This document shows positions 1-12,200 of a stretch of DNA of 64,000 nucleotides, piece after piece. The first letter of the stretch is position 1; every line of letters starts with the position of its first letter. The notes under the pieces are model-generated. The model worked only from the letters and a program-made list of their open reading frames with translations, did not search any database and was not told the DNA's origin. Where the stretch lies: contig NC_053116.1 in the NCBI RefSeq assembly GCF_010015445.1, positions 31,026,785 to 31,090,784 on the forward strand, written 5' to 3'. A program made the position numbers and the translations under genes. The stretch comes from Perca fluviatilis (Eukaryota > Chordata > Actinopteri > Perciformes > Percidae).

Positions 1-19
1 GTTCTAATTGGTGACTGAC

Positions 20-201
20 CTTCATGCTCCTTCTCTGAAGCACCAGTTTTCTTCATCTTCTTTGGGGTTTTCATGAAAAGTGGAAAGATGGTCCGCAAGC
101 CCAAGATGTCTACAAACTTGTGACAGTTATCTGCTCCCTCTGGTCCAATCATGGCGTGGTCCAGGACCTTCATAGCGCTGGTTCGAGACATTTTCTTTTC
201 T
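20..201 (-). CDS. ctnnbl1: ctnnbl1 exon 11 (residues 360-421), last exon in window
   Basis: 182 bp. It completes Arg after the CTGCAG acceptor at 202-203 and encodes [38 protein letters not shown] and [18 protein letters not shown], then exits after one base of a Glu codon at a GTCAGT donor. The lysine-rich MKTPKKMKK segment is a typical CTNNBL1 loop. The remaining exons must lie left of position 1. Confidence 0.95.
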
Positions 202-3200
202 CTGCAGCAGAGAGAGGAAACAATGCTGAAGTCACTTATTGTTTCAATAGATATAAAGAGCATGCATATTTGCAATTACATGCCCTGAAAAGGTATGTCT
301 GTTAAGATAGCGGCCATAAAACCTTTGTGTTTAGGGTGAACTGGTAATACAACACTATTTTTATGCATTTTTTTTTTTTTTAAGTCATTTCAGACTTGAA
401 ATGTCTGCTTGCTCTCATTTCTAGCAGTATAACCCTCCTAAATAATATGGATTTTTGTTCATGGGAATGACTGAATCAACTAAAACATGGATACAAATAG
501 CCCCCAGAGTTTTACATTTTACCTTAGTACTCAAAATAATGGGTGTAACAAACCATTATGCTGCTATTAAACAAAATTGTAGAATTTTCCCTTAGGTAGT
601 GCTAGTCGCCACAGGGGGGAAAAAAACACTTACTCTTGATTAATTTGGACTTGAGATATATTACAGAAATCTAAATATAAAAACTACAACAACAATAAGG
701 AACTTAAATAAACTTACATTTTTTCTTTTAGGATTTTATTGCCAAACCTTTTTTTTTTTTTTTTTAAAGTCCAGCAGTTGTTAGGAAAATTCTCGTACAG
801 CAGAGATCTTCAACAGGGGGTCCGGGACCCCTATGGGGTCCTCAGAGTTACTGCAGAGGGGCAGCCAAATTATTGTAACGTTTCTGAAAGTTTCCAAGAA
901 AATTAAAATATCTTAATATAATTCCAATATATTATCTGCAACATTATTAGCAAATATAAATCAGCTTCACAATTAGCTTCACAAGTATTTGAAAGATGGA
1001 GACAGCTTAGAGCCCAAAAGGATGCAGTATTGGCTAATTTCCTCCTAAACAGGTAATGTTAAGCATTAGCTTCAGGCTAATTTATCAGAGCTACAAGGGA
1101 CCGGAATTGTATGTCATTTCAACATTTGTGTACTCACATTGAATTATGCAGCTAGAATACCCGAGTTGGTTACTCGCAAAAACAATTGAGACACAGCCAG
1201 TAAAGTGATCCCGACTGGTCCTGGCTAACCCCGCCATGCTAACCCTGCTAACTGCTAACGTTACCGGAGGACCAGGCACTCGGGCCACGGCTGTTTACAA
1301 CGTGTAGCCTGTTCAGCGGCCGTAGCCGACAACAGTGAGTTATTTTAAGCCAAGAGAGGGGGGCTGTAAATCGGGAAGAGAGGACCGTAAATTAACAGCG
1401 TGTTTAGCGATTTTTGCCGTAATTCTAAGCCAATAAAGTGTGTTCGGTTGGGTGGAGAGGACGGCAAGGTGGTGGTATTTTTAGTGGTTCCTACTGTAAT
1501 TCTAAGCCCATGAAGTGTGTCTGTCTGTCGGGTGGAGAGGACGGCGAGGTTGTTGTGTTTTTAGCGGCTCCTACCGTAATTCTAAGACGAAAAAGTGTGT
1601 CTGTCAGTTGGGTACAGAGCTCCCCAATAAACAATACCCCAACAGAAGACAGCAAATGTGTGTTCTGTCAAACAAATACATTATAGCTATATTTATCTGT
1701 TTTCCATCATCAAAGCATTGGCACAATAAAGAGGACCAACTGTTTTATGCTCTGTCTACACCCCACACTTCACGCCTCCTCTCGGGAAATGTAGCTGTCT
1801 GTCACAGTGTCACTTCCTCCATTCCCGCCAATGACAGATGACAGTGTTTATCTCAGAGGAGGGACACATATTTCAGGCAGTTGAGTCTGGTTCTCCAGAC
1901 AGACACATTATGTATGATGGACGGCAGGAGAGGCCAGGGGGGAGCGATACACAGTGTACTTTCCGAAGGGAAACTAGGCAATTCAGCTGGGAGACAGGTG
2001 ACCTAACTCAAACATCCTGGTGTCGTGAGCTACGCCCTCGTCGATGTGTAGTGGCTGCGAGCATGACAGCAGCAGTAGGTTTTTTTTTTTTTTAATTAGA
2101 CTCAAATTCTAGATGAGAGTGAATCACTCAGAGATGGGCCCTGGCTTAAAAGTGTATTAACCTGTGCTGACTGACATGATCCTATACACCCCAAAGTCTC
2201 ACCAAAACATTCTCAGACGTGATCAGAAAATAACAATATCCCCCTAAAAAAATAAAAAAAAATAAGTAGTGGAGCTGTACATTCATAAATTTGAAATCCT
2301 GAAATACCTTTTGTAAAACTACTGGTGCTACACTCACCATGAACGGAGTAGATGGTTCTTAGACATGTGTCTGTAAAAATGGCAGCAGTACATCACCGTT
2401 TTAGGAGGAGGTGTCTAGTCTGACAAACATTTAGCTGTGCCAGGAATTAATCAAGACACCAGGTGTGAAATCAGTATGTAGCACAAGGCTGAAGAGGCCT
2501 GGTAGGAAATGAAATGGAGTTTTTGATGGAAAACTAATAAATGTGTCTCAGTGAGTGAGATGATTTGTTTTGTATTCTGTTGCTTTCTCATTTCTTTTTA
2601 TTGTATTTTTTATTTTGCAGCTGCATTGTGGCTTGGTTAGAAGGAAAGAGCTCATCTTTTGAAAACAATAATAAAACTAAACAAGTTAAACTCGTAATGA
2701 AGGATATGATGAAAAGGGTGGAACTTTGATGAGTTAAAGGAACACTCCGGGAATTAGATTTACGGATTTTGATTTACAATGATCACTTTTATTCAGTTTT
2801 TTTTTGTGTATTTTACATTTTATGCCATACGCTGGCTGTGATACTATACTTTCTTGTAATTTTGACTGTATTTTTGAATTCAGATGTGTTTAACTGCTAT
2901 AAAAAAAAAATTCTCCAAAAAGTTAGTTTTTGGAAAAGAATATTCAAAGAAATAAAATAAAATCAGCACAATGTGGGATCTGAAGTGATCTAATAAATAA
3001 GCAGTATGATTTTAAGTATATACTATAACAGGCAAAACAACCGCCGTAGTTATCACCTAGCAAGTATATCCTACACATTAACTACATGTAAGGGGTAGAG
3101 AAGCTAGAGAAAACTACATAGCAAAGCTCTTATAGAAGTTTCTGATTGCAGTGGAAATGGCCGACAGAGAAGACAATCATGTTCATGTTATGTTAAGTTA

Positions 3201-6200
3201 CGTTGATCACTTTCTGTAACAAAGCAAAATTAAGAATGTACACAGTAATATATTCATTTTCAGGATATAGTAGAAAAGTCCAACTTTTCCATCATCGCTT
3301 TATATCAAAAGGTGAACTAAAGATTGTAAATAGCCCCTTTCACACAGCCTGTACAAGGCGGGATTGTTGCGCCTTTTATCCGCCTCGCAGTCTATGTGAA
3401 AGTTACTAAGACGGAATGGGGACGGAGTTGTTGCGCCTCTTAGCCGGCAGCAGAGGTAGTCACTGAGCCATAACAGAGCCAAACCAATGTCTGTGTGAAA
3501 GGGACAGCCGGCATCCTGGACTACATGAGGTACGATGCGCAAGTCAGTCGCAGATATGTATGCAATTACATCAGATATGCCGCAGGGGGTGGTGTGGGTA
3601 AACAAGTCATAGTTGTTCTATGTGACTTAAGACACTGCAGTGCAAGGCGGTAAAGCAGCGGACATAATATAGGTGGACAGAGCGGCACAAAGAGACATTG
3701 AGCTAACCGAAAGTGGACTCCAACGGTAACCAGGAGTGCAAAATGAAGATAAGATATGAGGACTGTAGCGACAGCGAGGAACTGTCAATTTATCAGGACC
3801 TTATGACAGCTCATTCCACTGTATGTCAGCCACTATTGATGATTTTCAATAAACGAATAACATTTATAAACGTCATGAAATCTGCTCCTGGCCCAGAATC
3901 GGCCTTTGGGGAGTGACAACGCACGGCAGTCAGCATGATCGCTCTGCGTACAGTAAAGGCAATTCTGTGTTACCTTATTTGACAGAAAGCTATGCATTTA
4001 CAGTGTTGCTGAGTATAGGAACCCCTGCTAAAGTTGACTAAAAAGAGGAATAAAAAAAAAAGAATCATCTTTTGGAAATTGATCTCAATGCCTTAATTGA
4101 AAAAATCCAACCTTTGAGAACACCAATTTTCTTTGTGAAGGAATAATGTATCGTAAATAAATAAATGTTATTTAAATTACAGGGGGCATAAGTATAGACA
4201 CCCCTATGTTAAATTCCCATAGAGGCAGGCAGATTTTTATTTTTAAAGGCCAGTTATTTTATGGATCCAGGATACTATGTATCCTGATAAAGGCGCCCCC
4301 ATATATCTGACCTGATACAGCTGCGTACGTCCTCACGTAGTCTGAGATCAACAGGTCAGAGATTTTTAGTTGCCCCCCGTACACATTTTAAAACTAGAGG
4401 GGACCGTTCGTTTCAAGCTGTGGCACCTAGGCTGTGGAACTCACTGCCTCCTTCCGTACGCTGCTTGGATTCAGTGACAAATTTTAAAACTCAGTTGAAA
4501 ACTCTTCTTTTTAAAGAGGCGTTTCAATAGACCATAGGGTGATTAGGCCGGTTTTATTGTGTCCTAAGTGTCTTTTCTGATTATGTACTGCAATGTATAA
4601 ATGTTGTGTATCCACCCATTTGTTGTGAAGCACTTTGTGATTTTTATCTGTGAAATGTGCTATACAAATAAATTTTACTTACTTACTTACTTACTTACTA
4701 AAGTTCCCTTGGCCTTTGGAATTAAAATAGCCCCACATCATCACATACCCTTCACCATACCTAGAGATTGGCATGGGGTACTTTCCATAAAATCATGTCT
4801 CAATGTAAATCAAACTAGCTATTAGGCTAACTGACATAAAACCATACCAATCTCTAGGTATGGTGAAGGGTATGTGATGATGTGGGGCTATTTTAATTAC
4901 AATGGCCAAGGGAGCTTCATCAAGATGCATATTATCCTGGATACTATGCATCCTGATAAAAAGATGATAGAGAGATGATTTTATGGAAAGTACCCCATGC
5001 CAATCTCTAGGTATGGTGAAGGGTATGTGATGATGTGGGGCTATTTTAATTCCAAAGACCAAGGGAACTTTATCAGGATGCATAGTATCCTGGATCCATG
5101 AAATAACTGGCCTTTAAAAATAAAAATCTGCCTGCCTCTATGGGAATTTAACATAGGGGTGTCTATACTTATGCCCCCTGTATTTTAAGGAAGAACATTT
5201 ATTTATTTACGATACATTATTCATTCTCAAAGAAAGGTTGTTTTTTTCCTAATATTTTGAAGACAGATTCAGCAACTGTATGGCCTATTTCTCACTTAAA
5301 ATGTTTTCAGAAACACGTTTCAGTTAACTATTTTCGTAAAATAAGAGATCGTATTTCGAACAAGCCGCCATTACTATCGGCTGGAGAAGCCAGACCAACG
5401 TTACGTGTTGTCATTTCCGGTTTTCATTTTTTGTATTACATCTCGGGCACACGCAGAACGTATGCTCAAGACGGCGTCGCTTCGGTGTGTTCCAAGGCAC
5501 TTTTTGGACCTCGGGGAGCCGACTGATCAGTCCGGCTGCCTTTTCTGCCAACGGTCAGCCATCCGGTTGGTGCGTCGGGGGCTTTACAAGTAATGCCTCT
5601 TTTGATCCCATAACGCCACCTTTGTTTGGTTTTGTGTAGAACGCCAGGCTTCATTGCAGCGCTATTGCGGAATCTCTGTGTGAAAGGGGCTAATGATACC
5701 TTAAGTGTATATGACTAATGCATGATAATGGCCTGATAACGTAGGACACATCAATCGAGTGTTGTGGTGGTGGTATCAATAGCTAAAATCCAACACTGAA
5801 CTATAAATCAATTCCTGTGCCAGAGGGACCTGTGGTAGGATCGCTGTTTAACACACAAGTATAAATCCACCTGTGCTTACGCATGTTTGTCTTGTTTCAA
5901 ACAAAGCGTATGTTCTGCATTCTGTGCACCGTATTGTGTCAGGCAGAATTCTTAGAAAATCACAATTAGTTTCTGAAACTCATATCTTGGTTTGCCCTTG
6001 CTCCTCCTCTTTTTCGGTCTTCTTCTTACTCTGTTTCCCTGGTGGATGATTGAACAGAAAAGGGTTTTTGCATCCAATAATGAGATATTGATCCAAGCCT
6101 TAAATCTACGTGACCAATGATGTGATCATCAGCGCAGTGGGTGCAAAGGCTGTGAAAGTTTCATAAATGCGTGAAATGTGTCTTTATGACTCTTTAAGGT

Positions 6201-9200
6201 CACATCTTCGCCTTGCTGCGCTCCACCAACTGTTGATTGATTGGACTGGCAGTCTCGCCAGGCAATGGAGTAGACAGACGTGCTGTTCTCTGCAGCGGTA
6301 CAAAATGTTATGCTATGAGTGTTCAAATTTTCACAGTACAAAAAGCACCTGGGGGAAAACGCTCTGAACTGAGCTGCGAGGGCCAAATCGTATATCAAGA
6401 GATGATCTGTGCTGGGCTCAACATATATTTTCCTCTTAAAGAATAATTGTATAGCAGTGAAGCACTTATTGCCCATTTGTTGTAAATTCTACATTACTGT
6501 AGCACTTCAGTAAGTTGTAGGAGGTTATTATTACACCGGGAACATACTTCATACATAATGCATTTGTGTTTCGGAAATTGTGTGAAGAATTTGCAAAAAC
6601 AAACCTATTAAAGGACAGTAATTATTCCTAGGTATTAACTGCAGTACTGCAACAAATATGTTCTTGTATCTCTGACTCAACTGTGCCAAAATTATGGCTT
6701 TTCAAATATTAACAGTCTGCAATTGCCTGCATTTTTGGACCTCTAACAATCATGTGATTAGTGTTTACAACATAGCCCATTTTAGCATCTATACTTGCTA
6801 AGCAGTAAAGCAGAAACTGTTAAGGCTATAAACGAATGCATGATGAGCAGTGGTGGAAGAAGACGTATTCATATCTTTTACTTAAGTAAAAGTACTAATA
6901 CCACACTGTAAAAGTCCTGCATTGAAAATGTTACTTAAGTAAAAGTACGTACCATCAGGATAATGTACTTTAAGTATTAAAAGTAAAAGTACTCAGTTCA
7001 GAAAAATTCTCACATTTTAGAAACTGGAAACAATCAAAACTGTTCTGTCAATCAACTAATCGGCTAATCATTTCACTTGTAGGCCTGTATGTTTTTGGGT
7101 AGTTTAATTTATTTTAAAACATTGTATTTTATAAACTACATGTGTTTTGTGTGCAAAAATCTTAATTTGTCAGATTAATGTAGTGGAGTACAAGTTAAAA
7201 TATTTCCCTCTGAAGTGGAGTGTAAAGTGTCATGAAAAGAAAAGACTCAAGTAAAGTACCTCAAGTTTGTACATAAGTACAGTATTTGAGTAATAGTACT
7301 CAGTTACAATCCACCACTGATGATGAGTGATTGTCAAAATCAGTCAGCTGTGCATCAAATAAATTCCCTGCTACATAATTGAAACAATGCAAACACAGCA
7401 GTTCTGCCGTGGTTGTCGGTTATTTTAGTTTGGTAACACTACAGATGCCAGTTTTACTATTTCACTGCCCCCTGAAAGACGCTGAGTCGAATAATCTGTT
7501 GGTGACCCCTCAGTCGAGCAGTCACTTTTTTTTTTTTTTTTTTCTTCAGTCAGTGTGCATTACATTATATGTAACACCCACAAAGCATGGTAAACTAGAC
7601 AGGGTCCGTGTATGAAGACGGGTCGGGTTTCCGACATCGCTGCAGACCCCTGATGCACAGAGGACAGTCTTCCCCGTCCCTCCCCCCAGGGATAGAGGGC
7701 GCAGCGAGCATCCACGGCCCTGGGAAGCAGCGAGGTCCAGGCAAGGGGTGCTGTAAAGCTCACAGTAGCAGCTGCGAGCCACCTGCACCCCGAGCCTCTC
7801 CAAGCCGACCTAGAGCAGTTTACGGCGCATTGTCACGGAGGAAATGCGGGGAGACGAGGGGATCCTCCCACACCATAATCTGATTGTCAGATAGTCCATG
7901 TTAAAAATTATCATTAAATTCAAATTGAAAAAAATCTGATTTGGGTACAGCCATAGAAGAAATGCAATAATGCACCATAAAAGGAAAGGAGCGAGAATTG
8001 ACTGCAAGCTAGGAAACACGGTATGTATGCATCAGCTTTGCAATGTTTTATGTGAAAAGAAAAATGCAATCAACACTTTCACATTAGAGTAGCCTAGGAG
8101 TGAGTGCCACAACAGGCATTTCTTACAGTGTATTGCAGCCTTACCTAAGCATGAGATTCATTAGCTGAAGCCCTTCCCCTCTGAGGAAACGGTCCCGATT
8201 GGCTGCCAGCATGAGGCAGGAACACAGAGCATCAAAGAGGTTCTCCATCATCTCCTGCTCCTCAGCTGTGGATGGGTTGTGACGTTTGAACACCTGAGAG
8301 GAAGGGAACATTTAAAAAGGAAACCCAGGCAGGCATGAGGCTTTTGCGTGAGAAGGACATTCTTGAAACACAGCAACAGCTTGTGAAATGGTTTATTAAA
8401 GTAGTTTGGGAATGTGGGAGATATGAGCTCCTTTAATGATGGGAAGGAATAAGCATAGCAAGACAGAAATATTAGCCAGGTTTATACTATAATTAAGAGA
8501 ATATAAAAAAGAGTGGGAAAATGCCAACAGCTACTACCAAAATGCTGGCCAATGAAAACTTTAATAGCTAATTTGGTGGGAAACTATCATTTTTTATTTT
8601 TGAGTGGGGTTAATCATTAGGCTGAAATAGGGTTAAGAATTGGTTTAGGGTTAGACTGGGCTCAATGTGGACCCACAGGTTAGAGCACCATTATGCAGAA
8701 TAGTGCTCATGTTAAATCTTGGGTCTTTGAGATGCTCATGTTAGAGAAATGACTGAGCTTAAAACGTGGGGTATACTCGCCGCAGCTGACCTGTCGAGCG
8801 CCAGTGTGACGTCACGGGAGCGCCCTAACGGTTTATACTTGTGTGGTGCTCGCGACACTAATTGCAGTCTTCTCCTGAACAGAGGTGGCACTAATGAGGA
8901 AAGGCTACCAACTTCTACGGACTAGAAGAAGAAGAAAAAAGGTAAACAACGGCAGAACCGGAAGCAGCATTGACACCAATGCTTCGATTTGATTCGATGA
9001 CCTACTTCGTCGGATCAAGCCTAACATTCACCATACAATAACTCATCTTAACCCAGTAAGTTTACAAGAGAGACTTGCAGTCACTCTGAGAGTCCTGACA
9101 TCCGGTTACCCTCGAGCTCGTTCATGCTTCCCGTTTCCGCTTTGCTTTCGCACCCTCTGGTCGTGCACTTAAAATCCTGGCGCGCCAGCGAGATCTACGT

Positions 9201-12200
9201 CATTTTGACGTCACATTGGCGCGCGCCAACTCGGCTACGGCAACTGTAAAACGGCCTTTACCCCTGCAAGGCTCAAATGGATGGACGGGTAAATAAGAAG
9301 GATAGTGATAAAGCAAACTAAAGATAGAGAGTAAAAGCAAAATCTTACAGATAGTTGCTGCAGTAACACATCAATGCCATCCATCTCTCCCAATAACTCT
9401 CTGGTATCTGTGGAAAAGAGAAGAAAAATATAGGGGGAGGAAGACTAAGAGATAAAAATGGAGTAACAGGACAACAGGGAGATTAAAATGAGATGGAAAA
9501 ATAGCGAGCAGAAGGGAGGACAGAAAACATTCTGAGAAAAAAAAAGCAAAAGAGAAAAAGGAGAGGGAGGGAATGACAGTGCTACAAAGACAGACAATAA
9601 ACATAAAACACTGACTAGCACACTGGCTCCAGAGACAGAAAATGAGAAATATACTGGGAAAAATATTAAAATCTTGTTTAAGGTTACACAATACAATTCT
9701 ACTTCTTAAGATTAATTTTTCCCTTTATTATGCAGCGACAGTGGATAGACAGGAAAGGGGGAGAGAGATGGGGGACGACATGCAGCAAAGGGCAGCAGGC
9801 CGGACCTGAACCTGTGCCGCAGCAGGACCCAGCCCACACGGGGCGAACACTCCCACTGGGTGAGCCAGAGGCCGCCCCACAATTCTACTTCTTAATGGCC
9901 CCAAACAGCAGTGAGAGCCACATTTCTTAAATTTAAGAATGTCAACACCCAGAAATCCTGTAATTTGACATCAGGAAGTGGCAGACGTACACCCATGTTC
10001 ACCAACAAAACTGTGCGCTTTGCATTTGTTGCTGAAGGCAAAGTGCTCATAACCAACAGCAGCTACAGGCATAATTAATTAGTATGGATGAGATGCTCTT
10101 CTCATTCCCAGCAGCATGTATTTTTACATTATAAAACCCTTCAGAGTGGAGGTTTTAAGTCCAATGTTACAGCAAGAAGCGATAATTACATTTAAATTAG
10201 CACATCAAGGATTCTCCCAAATTGTCATTTTCTTAATCATGTGATTTGCCTTATTCTCACTTCAAGACACTGCCAGTATTATAATAGGGAACATTATTCA
10301 TGGGAGCTTGTTTCCTTTGTGAAAGTTTTTTTTTTGTTACATTTTATGGGCAGGAGGAAGAGGATGAATAAAGGTAGCACTGGTGAAGAGGAGGAGACTG
10401 AGTGTAAAATGTGGCACGACTTCCACTGAATATCAATATGGCTTGTACCATTAATGAGGACCTGATAGCCCTGTGGCTATCTAAGGCTTTACAGGTTTTA
10501 AGTGAGGGAGGGAAAGGGTGGTGAAGATAGCAAATAAACAAGGAGAGAGAAAGTTAAGAAGTTACACAGGAAGACTAAAAAAGAGACTGGGAGGAAGAGG
10601 AATGGAAAGGAGTTAAATGGAAACATGAAAGGTAACTGTAAATAAAAGAAAGTGATGAAGGAAGATGACAGAAAAAAAGAAAAAGAGGGAGGGAAAGGAC
10701 AAAGGAAGGGACAGGAAGAGCAATGTAAATGAGATACAGTGATGGGAGTGGTACAGTAATAGACAGAGATGGAAAGGCTACAAAAAGGAAAGAGGTAAGA
10801 TGGGAAGAACATATAGAGGAACGGCTTAAAGAGAATAAGAATAATCCAAGATGGGTAGAAAAACGACAACGAATAGAGAAAATGAACTAAAGAAAAAGAG
10901 AGGCAAACAAAAAAGTGGATGTCTAACTTCATTTCGAAGCCAAAGACCATTTAGTGAGACACACTTACTGTCATTGTTTTGTAGCAGGATAGCCAGGATT
11001 TCACTGCAGTACAGCTTGTTAGCATCAAACGGCATCTTTGTCTGAGAGGGAAAGAGACCAAATTCCAATAAGGGCTGCAACTAACGATTATTTTCATAGT
11101 CGAGTAATCTGTCGATTATTTTCTTGATTAATCTATTAGTTGTGTTTGATTAATAAAAATGTCAAAACATGGTGAAAAATGTGGATCAGCGTTTCCCAAA
11201 GCCTAAGATGATGTCCTCAAAGATATTCAGTTTACTGTCACAGAAGAGAGAAGAAACTAGAAAATATTCACATTTAAGAAGCTGGAATCAGAGAAATCTT
11301 ATATATTTTTTTTAATAACAGAATTACTCAAACTGATTAATCGATTATCAAAATAGTTGGCGATTAATTTAATAGTTGACAACTAATCGATTCATCGTTG
11401 CACCTCTATTTCCAATTACCACTCATGTTGAGAAACCCTTTTCTCCAAAGTCCAGAGTATTAGAAAATCACTTTTTTATTCTACAACAAAATATGTATTA
11501 TTTATTTTTTTATTTTACCATAAGAAGAGATCCTGCCTCATAAATTGTATTTGGTAGTGGTATATAGCAACAGCAACGTTAAATCTTTAAATCTCACATG
11601 ACAGGTTATCTGAACATACATTCCATTGGATGCATACAACAGGGTTTCTGCAGGCAAGTCAAATTTAAGACCCTTTTAAGACCTTTATGAATTCAATATA
11701 CGACCTATATCACAACATAAAACTAGAACAAAATGCAGAGTCACAAAAGTACTTGCAAAGTAAACAAAATTATTAAAATTGAACAAAAGCGATACAGAGT
11801 AATGATCTGTACATATACAGCAAATTAGGTTAGCTAATTTGGACTAGCAAAAGAAAGAACTACAACACCACAGAATAAATAATAAACATTTCAATGAGCA
11901 TTAGAGGTAGTGTTGCATGAACATAGGCAAATTAAGACCTGTTTAAACTTATTTAAGAACTAGAACACAATACGTTGCGAATTTAAGACTTTTTAAAAAG
12001 GCCTAAAATTTTGACTTTTTTATTTTTATTTTTAAGACCCCGCGGAAACCTTGATACAGGTATATGCTTTTAAAACTAAAACTACTTCAACCTAAATTAC
12101 CTCAGCTAAAAAATATTGGAACTTTCCAAAAACGTCAGTCACATTTCATTGTTCATAACTGAGTAATGTGGTTGCTAAAGAAATGACTGAGTAAAGGTAG

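Larger units (their letters stand above)
3332..5691. mobile_element. Nonautonomous DNA transposon with 16-bp TIRs, containing nested insertions
   Basis: The left end reads AGCCCCTTTCACACAG and the right end is its exact inverse complement (to 5691). AAT flanks both sides (3329-3331 and 5692-5694), suggesting a 3-bp target duplication. The inner DNA is GC-rich near both ends with no transposase I recognise. A Tc1-like derivative and, inside that, a LINE end were inserted later. Superfamily is uncertain; Harbinger-like is possible. Confidence 0.7.
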
